Below the pieces are notes generated by a model. That model saw only the letters and a program-made list of their open reading frames with translations, made no database searches and was not told where the DNA came from. Shown here piece by piece: positions 8,701-15,383 of a stretch of 37,726 bases of DNA. Source of the DNA: Saprospiraceae bacterium. Its GTDB lineage: Bacteria > Bacteroidota > Bacteroidia > Chitinophagales > Saprospiraceae. The position numbers and the translations under genes were made by a program. Each line of letters starts with the position of its first letter. The first letter of the stretch is position 1. The stretch is taken from NCBI GenBank assembly GCA_017987975.1, contig JAGNSQ010000017.1:1-37726 (forward strand). Reading direction: 5' to 3'.

Positions 8701-10989
8701 TAATTTTTGATATGTTATTTCTAGTAATGCCGTTTGTTCCAAATTTGGCAATATATATCTCCATCCCCTTTTGAGGTCTTGAATAATTCGGTATGAAATA
8801 TAATTTCTTAAAGCCTTTTTATTCGTTTCGCTTGGAATAAGAGGATTGTTTGCAGGATATACAGCATAATCCTTCTCTGGTAATTTTAATTCCTCTTCAA
8901 CAGCATATACTAGTTCATAAAATGTTAATGATTTAGCACTATTTCTTAATACTTTTTCAATTGCAGAACGCAGATGTACTACCTGAATAAAATCATTAAA
9001 GTGACCAGCCTGCAAAGAAGCATCTTGACGATTATCCGTGAAGCTCATTATCTTTTGTTCCTTCAAATTTTGGTATCCATATTTTCTATACAAGGCCAGC
9101 AGTGTTTGAAGCGTTATGAGTGTCGTGGAAGTGGAACGACCTTCATTACCCAATGAAATTAATTTGGACTTTTCACTTAGCTTCGGTTCCAGATAAATTA
9201 ACCCGCATGTAGGGTCGTAGATAAGAGGAGCCGGAATAAACCAAGCCTTTTCACCACCGTTTGGCGTAGGAGAATAAGAACCCTCTCTTGTCACATAAAT
9301 TTCTCTCGGTAGCAAAAATTCTTTTGATGGATCTATTTTATCACCCGCCTTGTTTTTCCAAGCAGCTGGCAACAATTCCAAAAATTCATTTATTTCTACA
9401 TAGTATCCCTTATCAAATAATATGTACCCATCTTTGTAATCATCAGCACTGCGGCTTTTCACCTTCTTTACTTTGACACCATCATTAGCTTTGAGGTCAT
9501 CATCGTTTTTAGGGTTTTGATTTTCATTGAAATCTCTGAAAATGAGTTTTGACTCTCCGAAATCCTTCCTGACACAAATAAACTCTATGCCACTAATCCT
9601 GCTAAAGACCGTTTGAAAAACCGGAACTTCTTCTTCGTCTTTACCCAACTTTACGAAGGGATTTGGCTCAAGTGTAATGTAGCGTTTCTCCGCATCTTCA
9701 AGTGTTACATAAACATATCCGGTTTGAGAAATGAACTGATGCAACTTGAATGGAAGTATGGTATCTTTTTTCTTGTCCTTTGCACTTTGAATGTTTAGTG
9801 ATTCAGCCCAAACCAGCACCTCTATTAGCTTTTGTTCACAATCCTCTGCATTTATACCTGTTTGCTCAGCCAAGGCTGCTGAAATTGATTTTAGCGATTT
9901 TGGTTCATTTCTTCTTTTATGAACACCCTCATTTCTAATTGCAATGGTCCTTTCAAGCCATATTGCAATTGGGTTCTCCAGGATGGCGTTTCGAGACCGA
10001 TCATAAATTGGAGCATGACAGGCATTTATAAGTTGCTCTCTGGTAGGTATAATCTCTCTTGTCGAATAAGTTAGTGATTCAACAATTACGTCATCACGAT
10101 GAAAACTGCTATCAAAAAATCGGGAGGCTACATTAGCAACCTCACTCTTTTGTTCATCAACTGTACCTGTGGCCATTGTTGCCGAAGTGCCAATGCAGAT
10201 GATATTTTTATTCTTAGCTGCTGCTTTTATTCTTCGGTTTAAGAGAGAAACATCAGCACCTTGCCTACCCTTATAGACATGCAGTTCGTCATATACTAAA
10301 AATTCAATATTGTCTAAGAATGAATTTCTCAAACTCTCATCAGCCTTTCTCACCATCAATAATTCAAGCATCATGTAATTGGTAAGAAGAATATCAGGTG
10401 GATTAGCAATTACCTTATCTCTGTCCTCTTGCTTTTCCTGGCCTGTATACTTTGCATAAGTAAAAGGCAGGCTGTTACCAGTTCTCTTTCTATAGTTCTC
10501 CTCAAAGCCAATCAATGCCAATTCTTGTGAATTGATAAGTGCATTTAGTGGGTAAACAATTATTGCTTTAATACCAGGTTTTGCAGCGTTTTTAAAGAGA
10601 TAATTGAAGATGGTTGATATATACGTCAAACTTTTACCAGAACCAGTTCCCGAGGTTACAATGAAACCTCTGCCTTCATTTCCCTTGATGATTGCTTCTG
10701 TTTGATGCTTGTAGATATCCCATGATTTATTTTCAGCATCATAAAAAATGTTATTGAAATCCTTTGACAATGTGCCTTTATTGACAAGGTCTTCAACACT
10801 TCCTCCAGATTCAAATGATGGGTTGAATTGAAGTAATGGTTCCGGGTATAGATTGCCTAAATCAAAATCCTTTTTAACTGTGCTGAGAATTTTTTCATCC
10901 GCTATATTGATGAAACTGTCTATATAAAGTTTATAATCATTCAATATTTGTTTGTGGATCTGAAATATATTGTTATTAATATGTTCCAT
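5782..10989 (-). CDS. Giant DExH helicase with DUF1998-like region and C-terminal DUF559/Vsr-like nuclease fold (DrmA/DrmB-like fusion)
   Basis: 1735 residues, ATG at 10989. Helicase motifs: Walker A GTGSGKS at 114-120, DELH at 234-237, SAT at 269-271, and motifs V/VI around 1005-1045 (CSPTMELGIDI, NYAQRSGRAGRSGQ). The long spacing between helicase halves and this motif VI are typical of COG1205/DUF1998 helicases. Residues about 1465-1600 look like DUF1998 (TSDVLYIQP, SYYNQMDHGQIDRHSI), but most of the metal-binding cysteines expected before that motif are absent. Residues about 1633-1710 (SPGEKALLDFL, VQPDFVYEKEKALIFVDG, IHKK, KKRKTIELAGFDVLVW) resemble a DUF559/Vsr PD-(D/E)XK fold. DISARM usually has separate drmA helicase and drmB DUF1998 genes; here they appear fused with a nuclease. 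A Druantia DruE-like helicase is the main alternative; the DrmD- and DrmMI-like neighbours favour DISARM. It is the first gene of the helicase operon. Confidence 0.85.
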   Translation of the reverse strand: MEHINNNIFQIHKQILNDYKLYIDSFINIADEKILSTVKKDFDLGNLYPEPLLQFNPSFESGGSVEDLVNKGTLSKDFNNIFYDAENKSWDIYKHQTEAIIKGNEGRGFIVTSGTGSGKSLTYISTIFNYLFKNAAKPGIKAIIVYPLNALINSQELALIGFEENYRKRTGNSLPFTYAKYTGQEKQEDRDKVIANPPDILLTNYMMLELLMVRKADESLRNSFLDNIEFLVYDELHVYKGRQGADVSLLNRRIKAAAKNKNIICIGTSATMATGTVDEQKSEVANVASRFFDSSFHRDDVIVESLTYSTREIIPTREQLINACHAPIYDRSRNAILENPIAIWLERTIAIRNEGVHKRRNEPKSLKSISAALAEQTGINAEDCEQKLIEVLVWAESLNIQSAKDKKKDTILPFKLHQFISQTGYVYVTLEDAEKRYITLEPNPFVKLGKDEEEVPVFQTVFSRISGIEFICVRKDFGESKLIFRDFNENQNPKNDDDLKANDGVKVKKVKSRSADDYKDGYILFDKGYYVEINEFLELLPAAWKNKAGDKIDPSKEFLLPREIYVTREGSYSPTPNGGEKAWFIPAPLIYDPTCGLIYLEPKLSEKSKLISLGNEGRSTSTTLITLQTLLALYRKYGYQNLKEQKIMSFTDNRQDASLQAGHFNDFIQVVHLRSAIEKVLRNSAKSLTFYELVYAVEEELKLPEKDYAVYPANNPLIPSETNKKALRNYISYRIIQDLKRGWRYILPNLEQTALLEITYQKLDDYANNDALWTNINLLKDIKAQERKLFVLQVLNYFRNAYAVDVEMLRYENRLRIQDELNNTLNKEKLWSLDKGEKIDAPNSLSLEGADKATREVFIQSIGPMSRLARFVKHEFRKTTGTHPSSQEYLDFMESLLTLLCDMSYLKPQLVHAEKGDKMTYQLNLGEVLWKKGDSVTVAQDKTSLITLDDEVKIKPHLYFQKLYQEDFSKLPKSYIAAEHTGQIKNEEKIEREEKFNEAIELSALYCSPTMELGIDISSLNIVHMRNVPPSPANYAQRSGRAGRSGQSALVFTYASKVSPHDKHYFANPVKMVAGVVQAPRIDLTNEELIRSHINATVLSFLNAEEFKPSLVDLIDIGGGTYKLKKDIKAKYQDVIDSNFDAIKKVVLSVVSTIDFKGIRWFNEAWLETQIKTVPDKLENALLRWRKMFLDALRQMNEAHETHISPIVKDPEIKKLANISYMRAKDRKSLLENQSDKSKNSTLSEFYTFRYLASEGFLPGYNFTRLPIRVFLGGKDRNEAISRPRFIGLKEFGPNNLIYHNGGKYKVTRITPNDVSLDLQEIKISKETNYAFLGKDEGKGKNQDPITGVQFTASNIEIHQNLLELEEAQSENSERISCMEEVRTSEGYVTELYLNSADSLQDATKIKLTVDGDELMKLFYAPAAKLILLNKKWRRGRDDGFDIGTKTGFFKTKKQLEKPNPEDPIQNIMLYTYDTSDVLYIQPVKSLGLTEEGVITMQYALEKAIEKIYNIEPVEIDAKLMGGGEHKNIMLYESSEGSIGVLKDISRNPVKLRDIFLEAYMICGYDYATKEDLYPTRPKSSYDDLLSYYNQMDHGQIDRHSIIKALELLITSNPDDTVGGTYEDKYEDLKKGLHHRSPGEKALLDFLYENGYRLPDFTNHNMEQFYVQPDFVYEKEKALIFVDGGIHKKSVVKADDEKKRKTIELAGFDVLVWDETAEEVSSFVTRRQDIFRKVR

Positions 10990-11010
10990 GCTTTTCAGAT
11001 TAAATTGAAG

Positions 11011-11046
11011 GAAAGATACACATAAATATAATATTACCTACAAAAA
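11011..11046 (-). promoter_or_regulatory. Candidate promoter of the defence operon
   Basis: Reading the minus strand, TATCTTTC (11018 to 11011) is one base from the Bacteroidota -7 consensus TAnnTTTG. A T-run ending in TTG (11046 to 11041) lies 22 bp upstream as a possible -33 element, slightly beyond the usual 19-21. The helicase ATG is about 20 bp downstream of the -7 box. The whole 10990-11160 gap is very AT-rich and I see no gene in it. Confidence 0.4.
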
Positions 11047-11160
11047 TTTAGCATTATTATTGCAGATTCAAATTTTAATTTTATCTCAACTTAAAAATTC
11101 TTTATCAAATAATCTTGATATATTTTGAATTATATAATTAATTTCGGCTATTAATTTTAA

Positions 11161-12036
11161 TTATCTTTCTATTTCAATGTTTAAAATTACTTTCCATTTT
11201 TCGTCTGTAACAAAACCTTTGTCCGGTGCTGAAGCTTTTAATGGTGTCCTAAATAAAGGTGCATTGTGATTTTGCAATGCCATGTACAAGGCATTGGTCA
11301 GCGGCTGGTTGTCCAAAACTTTATCCAACAGATAGCCTAAACGCTGTAAGGCAGTTACTGGGACATGCTTCAACAGATGGTTATCAAAAGAACTGGTTTG
11401 AATGCTTTCGGCCAATTCAGCCAAAACAGTGGCTACCCGGTTGATGCCACCCACCCGTTTGGCGTATTGTATCAGATCGGTAGCTGTAAGGGCAGGGTTT
11501 GAAATTTTCAAATACCCGGCCTCGGTTTTGCGGGTGTCTAACAACGCTGCGGGTATTTCTTTTTTACTGATGTAATTCAACTTCAACCCTTTTTTCTTCA
11601 TAGGTCGCATCACAGGAAAACCAGTGACCACAAAAAACTCCTGTGGTTGTTGATGACCGGCACCATGCAATGAAGCTGCACTGAGAAGGGCCAGGTAGTA
11701 GGGTCTGTCCAACTCCTGCATAAAAGCATTCAGAAATAAGGCTGGGGGAAGGATGCCCTTTGACCTGTATTGTGGCGGAATAATGAGGTAATATCCTTTG
11801 TGTATTGAAATGATTTGCTCTTTATCTACCAAACGTTTTAGGGCAAACTTATGGGCGATGTCTGACTGCTCAGGAAAATCTGCACGGAACTGGTGCAGAG
11901 CAAAAGCAAATTTGCCCTTAGCCAGCAAGTGATTTACCCAATCTTCTGCACTCTTATATTGTCTTAAATCTTCCAGGAGAGTATTTTTTTGCGAAAGGTA
12001 GTGAAAATCGCTGCTTTTCGCAAAAAAAATATTCAT
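11161..12036 (-). CDS. abiEi: AbiEi-family antitoxin / transcriptional regulator, no cognate toxin
   Basis: 291 residues from the ATG at 12036; a TTG at 12096 would add 20 residues lacking domain character. The N-terminal part (about 20 to 90) reads as a winged helix (KFALKRLVDKEQIISIHKGYY). The middle has the AbiEi signature region PYYLALLSAASLHGAGHQQP, then FFVVTG and the YLKISNPALTATDLIQYA stretch. AbiEi proteins are antitoxins of type IV toxin-antitoxin systems and bind inverted repeats to repress their own operon. The nucleotidyltransferase toxin AbiEii normally follows directly, but only 171 AT-rich bases separate this gene from the giant helicase on the same strand. I infer it may have been co-opted as a regulator of the defence operon. 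Inverted repeats lie upstream of and across its 5' end. Confidence 0.8.
   Translation of the reverse strand: MNIFFAKSSDFHYLSQKNTLLEDLRQYKSAEDWVNHLLAKGKFAFALHQFRADFPEQSDIAHKFALKRLVDKEQIISIHKGYYLIIPPQYRSKGILPPALFLNAFMQELDRPYYLALLSAASLHGAGHQQPQEFFVVTGFPVMRPMKKKGLKLNYISKKEIPAALLDTRKTEAGYLKISNPALTATDLIQYAKRVGGINRVATVLAELAESIQTSSFDNHLLKHVPVTALQRLGYLLDKVLDNQPLTNALYMALQNHNAPLFRTPLKASAPDKGFVTDEKWKVILNIEIER
11984..12028. repeat. Inverted repeat inside the abiEi 5' coding region
   Basis: Arms TTTTTTTGCGAAA (11984-11996) and TTTCGCAAAAAAA (12016-12028) are perfect 13-bp inverted copies with a 19-bp spacer. They fall in the first 18 codons of abiEi if the ATG at 12036 is used. The element could be an operator or an mRNA hairpin near the start codon. 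Confidence 0.75.
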
Positions 12037-12073
12037 TGTTATTTTGAAAACGATCTGTTTTCCGGCTTTATTC

Positions 12074-12101
12074 AAAAGTTGACTTTTTTCTAGCAACTTT
12101 T
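12074..12101. repeat. Inverted repeat between tetR and abiEi (operator or weak terminator)
   Basis: Perfect 8-bp arms AAAAGTTG (12074-12081) and CAACTTTT (12094-12101) with a 12-bp spacer. The element starts 10 bp after the tetR stop and lies 38-65 bp upstream of the abiEi ATG. It could be an AbiEi operator, since members of that family bind paired inverted repeats. Alternatively it is a weak terminator for the paaE-tetR transcript, as the 3' arm ends in four T residues on the transcribed strand. Confidence 0.5.
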
Positions 12102-12111
12102 AAACCAGTGT

Positions 12112-12720
12112 TTAGCCCATTGACTCTTGCTTTTGATTATTAAGCCCATTGACCCACACTTCTATAATATCCTTTTTATAAGTGGCCTTTTCTTCTACGC
12201 TGAATGGTTTTTTGGAATGGTACAACCACCTTACACTTGAAATTAAGGTGTGCATGAGGGTAGAGGGATCCGTTTTGCGCACAACGCCTGCTTCCATCAA
12301 CTGGCTGAGCAGCTGGGAAAGTTTGGCCTCGTAGCTTTTCTTTTTTTCCAGGTATAATTTTTTGCGGTCTTCCGGTAGGTTTTTCCACTCATCACTAAAA
12401 ACAGTTCCTGCCATTGGGTCCTCAAAGGCGGTATCAATGTGAAACTCAAATACTTTGACAAGTCTGGAAATGTCGGATGGATGGGTGTCTTCTAAAATTT
12501 CATCCAAGGCTTCAAGAAATCGATCGGCACAGGCATGGCACAACAGTTCGAGGATGCTCTCTTTGGATTGAATGTGAGAGTAAAGGCTGGATGCTTCTAT
12601 ACCCACAGCAGCCGCTATGTCCCTGACAGAAGTTGCTTTGTAACCCCTTTCCAAAAACAAGCTGGCGGCCCGCTCCAGTATCTCTTTTTTTCTGGGCCGC
12701 AATACAGGCTTTTGTGTCAT
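12112..12720 (-). CDS. TetR/AcrR-family repressor co-transcribed with paaE
   Basis: 202 residues, the usual TetR length. Residues about 10 to 60 form the DNA-binding domain: KKEILERAASLFLERGY, then the helix-turn-helix TSVRDIAAAVGIEASSLYSH, followed by the conserved K-E-S segment. The rest is an all-helical ligand domain. Its ATG overlaps the paaE stop in the arrangement ATGA, so the two are translationally coupled. A PaaR-like role, sensing an aryl-CoA and repressing its own operon, is inferred from the partner gene and from the palindrome at 13785-13806. The effector cannot be read from the sequence. Confidence 0.9.
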   Translation of the reverse strand: MTQKPVLRPRKKEILERAASLFLERGYKATSVRDIAAAVGIEASSLYSHIQSKESILELLCHACADRFLEALDEILEDTHPSDISRLVKVFEFHIDTAFEDPMAGTVFSDEWKNLPEDRKKLYLEKKKSYEAKLSQLLSQLMEAGVVRKTDPSTLMHTLISSVRWLYHSKKPFSVEEKATYKKDIIEVWVNGLNNQKQESMG

Positions 12721-13784
12721 CTGTCGAAGTTGATATAGACCTTACTGCTTTTGGGCACTGACTGGCAAGTAAGCACATAGCCTGCTGCTACTTCATCGGG
12801 TTCAAGGGCGTAATTGACGGCCATGCTTACCTCACCTTCATCACAGTGGGCTTTACAGGTACTGCATACCCCTCCTTTACAGGCAAAGGGCAGGTCGGCA
12901 CCATTCTTAAGGGCAGCATCCAGGATGTTGGTTTCATTTCCGGTGTAATCAAATTCAAATTCAAGGCCATCCAGCTTCATCCTGATTTTTGCCTCAGCAT
13001 TCACGCTATCTTCTTGTTGTACTCTGGCTGTGGTCATGCCGGCTGTAGTGAACAGTTCAAAATGAAGGTGTTTACTATCCACTCCCAGCTGGGTAAGGCA
13101 GTCTTTTACTTCAAACACCATCTCTGCAGGTCCGCATAAAAAATATTGACTCTGCCCGGGGTGTCGATTCAATTTTTGTTCAAATTCACGGCATTTCTCT
13201 GCGTTGATCCTGCCGCAAAACAAAGGACTGTCCTGAGCTTCTTGAGATAGAATGTGGTGAAGAGAAAACCTGCCCATATATTGATTTTTTAACCCTTCCA
13301 GCACTTCTCTGAATATGATGCTGTCGGTATGTTTGTTGCCATAATAAAGACTCACAGAAGCTTCAGCTTGATGCGTTAATACGGCTCTTATCATCGACAA
13401 ACAAGGGGTAATACCACTGCCCGCGGCATAAAACACGAAGTTGTTGGCATCCACTGAAGCTTGGGGTAAGGTAAATCCCCCGGAGGGAGCCATTACTTCC
13501 AAAACATCACCCACCTTAAGCTCGTTATTGACATAGGTAGAAAATATGCCCCCCGGAATTTTTTTGACAGCTACACTCAAGATATCATCCTCCGGAAGGG
13601 AACAAATGGAGTAGGATCTTCTGATCTCTTCACCGTGCAAACTGGCCTTAAAAGTCAGGTATTGACCAGGTGAAAATTCAAAATCTTTTGTTAAATCGGC
13701 CGGAATTTGAAAATCCAACCGCACACAATCTGCCGTTTCTGCGTTTATCCCAAAAACGGGTAATTTAAAAAATGTAGTGCTCAT
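12717..13784 (-). CDS. paaE: PaaE-like phenylacetyl-CoA epoxidase reductase subunit (FAD / 2Fe-2S)
   Basis: 355 residues from the ATG at 13784, chosen over an upstream TTG at 13808 because that would place the -7 box and operator inside the gene. The order is: FAD-binding domain (SPGQYLTF, then RRSYSICSLP, the flavin-binding RxYS motif), NAD(P)-binding domain (FVFYAAGSGITPCLSMIRA, FLCGPAEMV), and a C-terminal plant-type ferredoxin domain with CKGGVCSTCKAH and a later LTC supplying the four iron-sulfur ligands. This layout is that of PaaE, which passes electrons from NADPH to the PaaABCD epoxidase. The paaABCD genes are not in this window, so a reductase for another oxygenase is possible. Confidence 0.85.
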   Translation of the reverse strand: MSTTFFKLPVFGINAETADCVRLDFQIPADLTKDFEFSPGQYLTFKASLHGEEIRRSYSICSLPEDDILSVAVKKIPGGIFSTYVNNELKVGDVLEVMAPSGGFTLPQASVDANNFVFYAAGSGITPCLSMIRAVLTHQAEASVSLYYGNKHTDSIIFREVLEGLKNQYMGRFSLHHILSQEAQDSPLFCGRINAEKCREFEQKLNRHPGQSQYFLCGPAEMVFEVKDCLTQLGVDSKHLHFELFTTAGMTTARVQQEDSVNAEAKIRMKLDGLEFEFDYTGNETNILDAALKNGADLPFACKGGVCSTCKAHCDEGEVSMAVNYALEPDEVAAGYVLTCQSVPKSSKVYINFDR

Positions 13785-13806
13785 GCCTAACGAATGTTCG
13801 TAAGGC
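13785..13806. promoter_or_regulatory. TetR-type operator palindrome upstream of paaE
   Basis: A 22-bp near-perfect palindrome with arms GCCTAACGAA and TTCGTAAGGC around a central TG; 9 of 10 arm positions pair. It fills the space between the paaE start codon and its -7 box, overlapping the predicted transcription start, so a bound dimer would block initiation. It also lies in the upstream region of the divergent DUF2851 gene. The TetR protein encoded in the same operon is the obvious ligand. Confidence 0.75.
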
Positions 13807-13813
13807 AAAGGTA
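13806..13813 (-). promoter_or_regulatory. paaE-tetR promoter, -7 element
   Basis: On the minus strand this reads TACCTTTG, a perfect match to the Bacteroidota -7 consensus TAnnTTTG, about 22 bp upstream of the paaE ATG. No clear -33 TTG is seen at the expected distance. The operator palindrome touches its downstream edge. Confidence 0.65.
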
Positions 13814-13859
13814 CGGAAATGCTTTGAGTTACCCTCTACTCACCCGCAAAAGCTACGTT

Positions 13860-15128
13860 ATGGAAATGACAGAAGAATGGATTTATTTTTTCTGGAACAC
13901 CCGGAATTTTAAACACTCAAATTTAAACACCATTGATGGACGGCTCATTGAAATCCTAAAATACGGCATTCGAAATCGTGCGTCAGGACCGGATTTTATC
14001 CATGCAGCTATCCGTCTGGATGCGTTGAACTGGCATGGCAACATTGAGATGCATGTATTGACCGGCGACTGGCAAAAGCACGGACACCAGAATGACGACG
14101 CCTATGACAACGTGATTTTGCACGTGGTCTGGAAACACGACTGGGACCCTACAGAAGGAAGAGTGCCCATATTGGAGTTGTGTGATCTGGTAGATGACCA
14201 CCTACTGTCAAGGTGCGCCAAAATAACAACAACTCCCGCGTGGCTGCCCTGTGAATCTTTGTTAAACGAAGGTGCTTTTTTGAGGTTGGCCCTCTGGAAA
14301 GACAGCCTTGTCACCGCCAGACTGGGTCGCCGATGGGATGAATTTGAAAAATCAACGGCCAATTCAAACCTGGATTGGGATGGTCGAATGTACCAGCTGT
14401 TGTGTATGTATCTCATGGGTCGCGAAAATAAAGGGTGTGGAGAGCAACTGGCTATGCGACTTCCATTGGCAATCATTGAAAGAAATCGTCATCAACCTCT
14501 GGCAGTGCTGAGCATGGTGCTGGGAGTAAGTGATTGCCTCGAAGATGTCCCTGACCTGGATTTTAGAAACTATTTACAGGTAGAATTTCGTTTTTATGAG
14601 CAAAAATATGGCCTCTCCCCTATGAAAAGAGCAGCCTGGAGGCGGTTTGGAATGAGAGCCGCCGGCATGCCTGTGCGACGTCTGGCTCAATTGGCAGCCT
14701 TGCTGAGTGCCAGGTCCAGATTTCAAAGTGAGGTCACCCAAAGCAACAGTGCTGCAGAACTTTACCAATTATTGAATTTAGGGCTGCCTGATGATGAACG
14801 ATGGCAAAATCTTTTGCCAGCTAGCACCCTGTTTACAAATGATACTCGTGAAATGATCGTATTAAATGTGTTTTTGCCTCTGTGGTTTTGCTATGCCAAT
14901 GCTCAAAACCCTACAAACAAGGACCAGCTCATTTTTGATATCTTTCAGGAGTTGCCGGCAGAAAAGAACCAGATTTGTTCTCAATTTGCAAAAAGGGGCT
15001 TTGAAGTACGTTCAGCCCTCGACAGTCAGGCATTACTGGAGCTTAGGAGTCAGTACTGTGTCTTGAAAAGATGCGCTTCCTGCTCAATAGGGCAATATAT
15101 TTTCACAAATACCAAAGAAATTTTTTGA
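13860..15128 (+). CDS. DUF2851 family protein
   Basis: 422 residues from the ATG at 13860. An ATG at 13794 is also in frame but would extend into the paaE promoter and operator, so the shorter start is preferred. The N-terminal region has the DUF2851 hallmarks: WIYFFWNTRNF, then NRASGPDFIHAAIRLDAL, WHGNIEMHV and AYDNVILHVVW. The C-terminus carries a cysteine cluster, YCVLKRCASCSIG, which is conserved in the family and may bind metal. The family is widespread in Bacteroidota with no established function. The fold is reminiscent of nuclease-like proteins, but I do not claim activity. It is divergent from paaE, and the tRNA follows it. Confidence 0.9.
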   Translation: MEMTEEWIYFFWNTRNFKHSNLNTIDGRLIEILKYGIRNRASGPDFIHAAIRLDALNWHGNIEMHVLTGDWQKHGHQNDDAYDNVILHVVWKHDWDPTEGRVPILELCDLVDDHLLSRCAKITTTPAWLPCESLLNEGAFLRLALWKDSLVTARLGRRWDEFEKSTANSNLDWDGRMYQLLCMYLMGRENKGCGEQLAMRLPLAIIERNRHQPLAVLSMVLGVSDCLEDVPDLDFRNYLQVEFRFYEQKYGLSPMKRAAWRRFGMRAAGMPVRRLAQLAALLSARSRFQSEVTQSNSAAELYQLLNLGLPDDERWQNLLPASTLFTNDTREMIVLNVFLPLWFCYANAQNPTNKDQLIFDIFQELPAEKNQICSQFAKRGFEVRSALDSQALLELRSQYCVLKRCASCSIGQYIFTNTKEIF

Positions 15129-15157
15129 TCAGCATTAGGAAAATTAAAATTTAGATT

Positions 15158-15165
15158 TATCTTTG
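15158..15165 (+). promoter_or_regulatory. tRNA-Val promoter, -7 element
   Basis: TATCTTTG matches TAnnTTTG perfectly, 48 bp upstream of the tRNA 5' end and 30 bp after the DUF2851 stop. The following bases GCAGTC are identical to those after the metH -7 box. No good -33 element is visible. Confidence 0.6.
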
Positions 15166-15213
15166 CAGTCGCTTTTAAAAACTTGGTTGGAAGCAACCGG
15201 TTAGCGACAATCG

Positions 15214-15288
15214 GGGAGGTTAGCTCAGCTGGTTCAGAGCACCTGCCTTACAAGCAGGGGGTCACTGGTTCGAATCCAGTACTTCCCA
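15214..15288 (+). tRNA. tRNA-Val (anticodon UAC)
   Basis: Folds as a full 75-nt cloverleaf: acceptor GGGAGGT pairs with ACTTCCC (one G-U), D-stem GCTC/GAGC, anticodon stem CCTGC/GCAGG with loop CTTACAA, and T-stem ACTGG/CCAGT with loop TTCGAAT. Anticodon TAC reads GUA, hence valine. The CCA end is not encoded; CC then CGG follows the discriminator A. A terminator starts 8 bp downstream, so it is a single-gene transcript. Confidence 0.97.
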
Positions 15289-15295
15289 CCCGGAA

Positions 15296-15326
15296 GGGGA
15301 TACAAAATATTTGTGTCCCCTTTTTT
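15296..15326 (+). terminator. Rho-independent terminator after tRNA-Val
   Basis: Stem GGGGATACAAA (15296-15306) pairs with TTTGTGTCCCC (15310-15320) with one T-G wobble and a 3-nt loop, followed by six T residues. Confidence 0.93.
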
Positions 15327-15383
15327 AATTCATGGTCCGGCCTTGTCAGATGAGCCTGGGAAGCCGGGCATAAACCCACACAA

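Noticed and set aside
10990-11160. AbiEii toxin gene or remnant after abiEi
   Set aside because: The 171-bp gap is AT-rich and has no frame or motif of a nucleotidyltransferase.
1-12100. Transposase, integrase or insertion sequence marking the island
   Set aside because: No recombinase-like protein or terminal inverted repeat pair was seen; the left end of the island lies outside the window.
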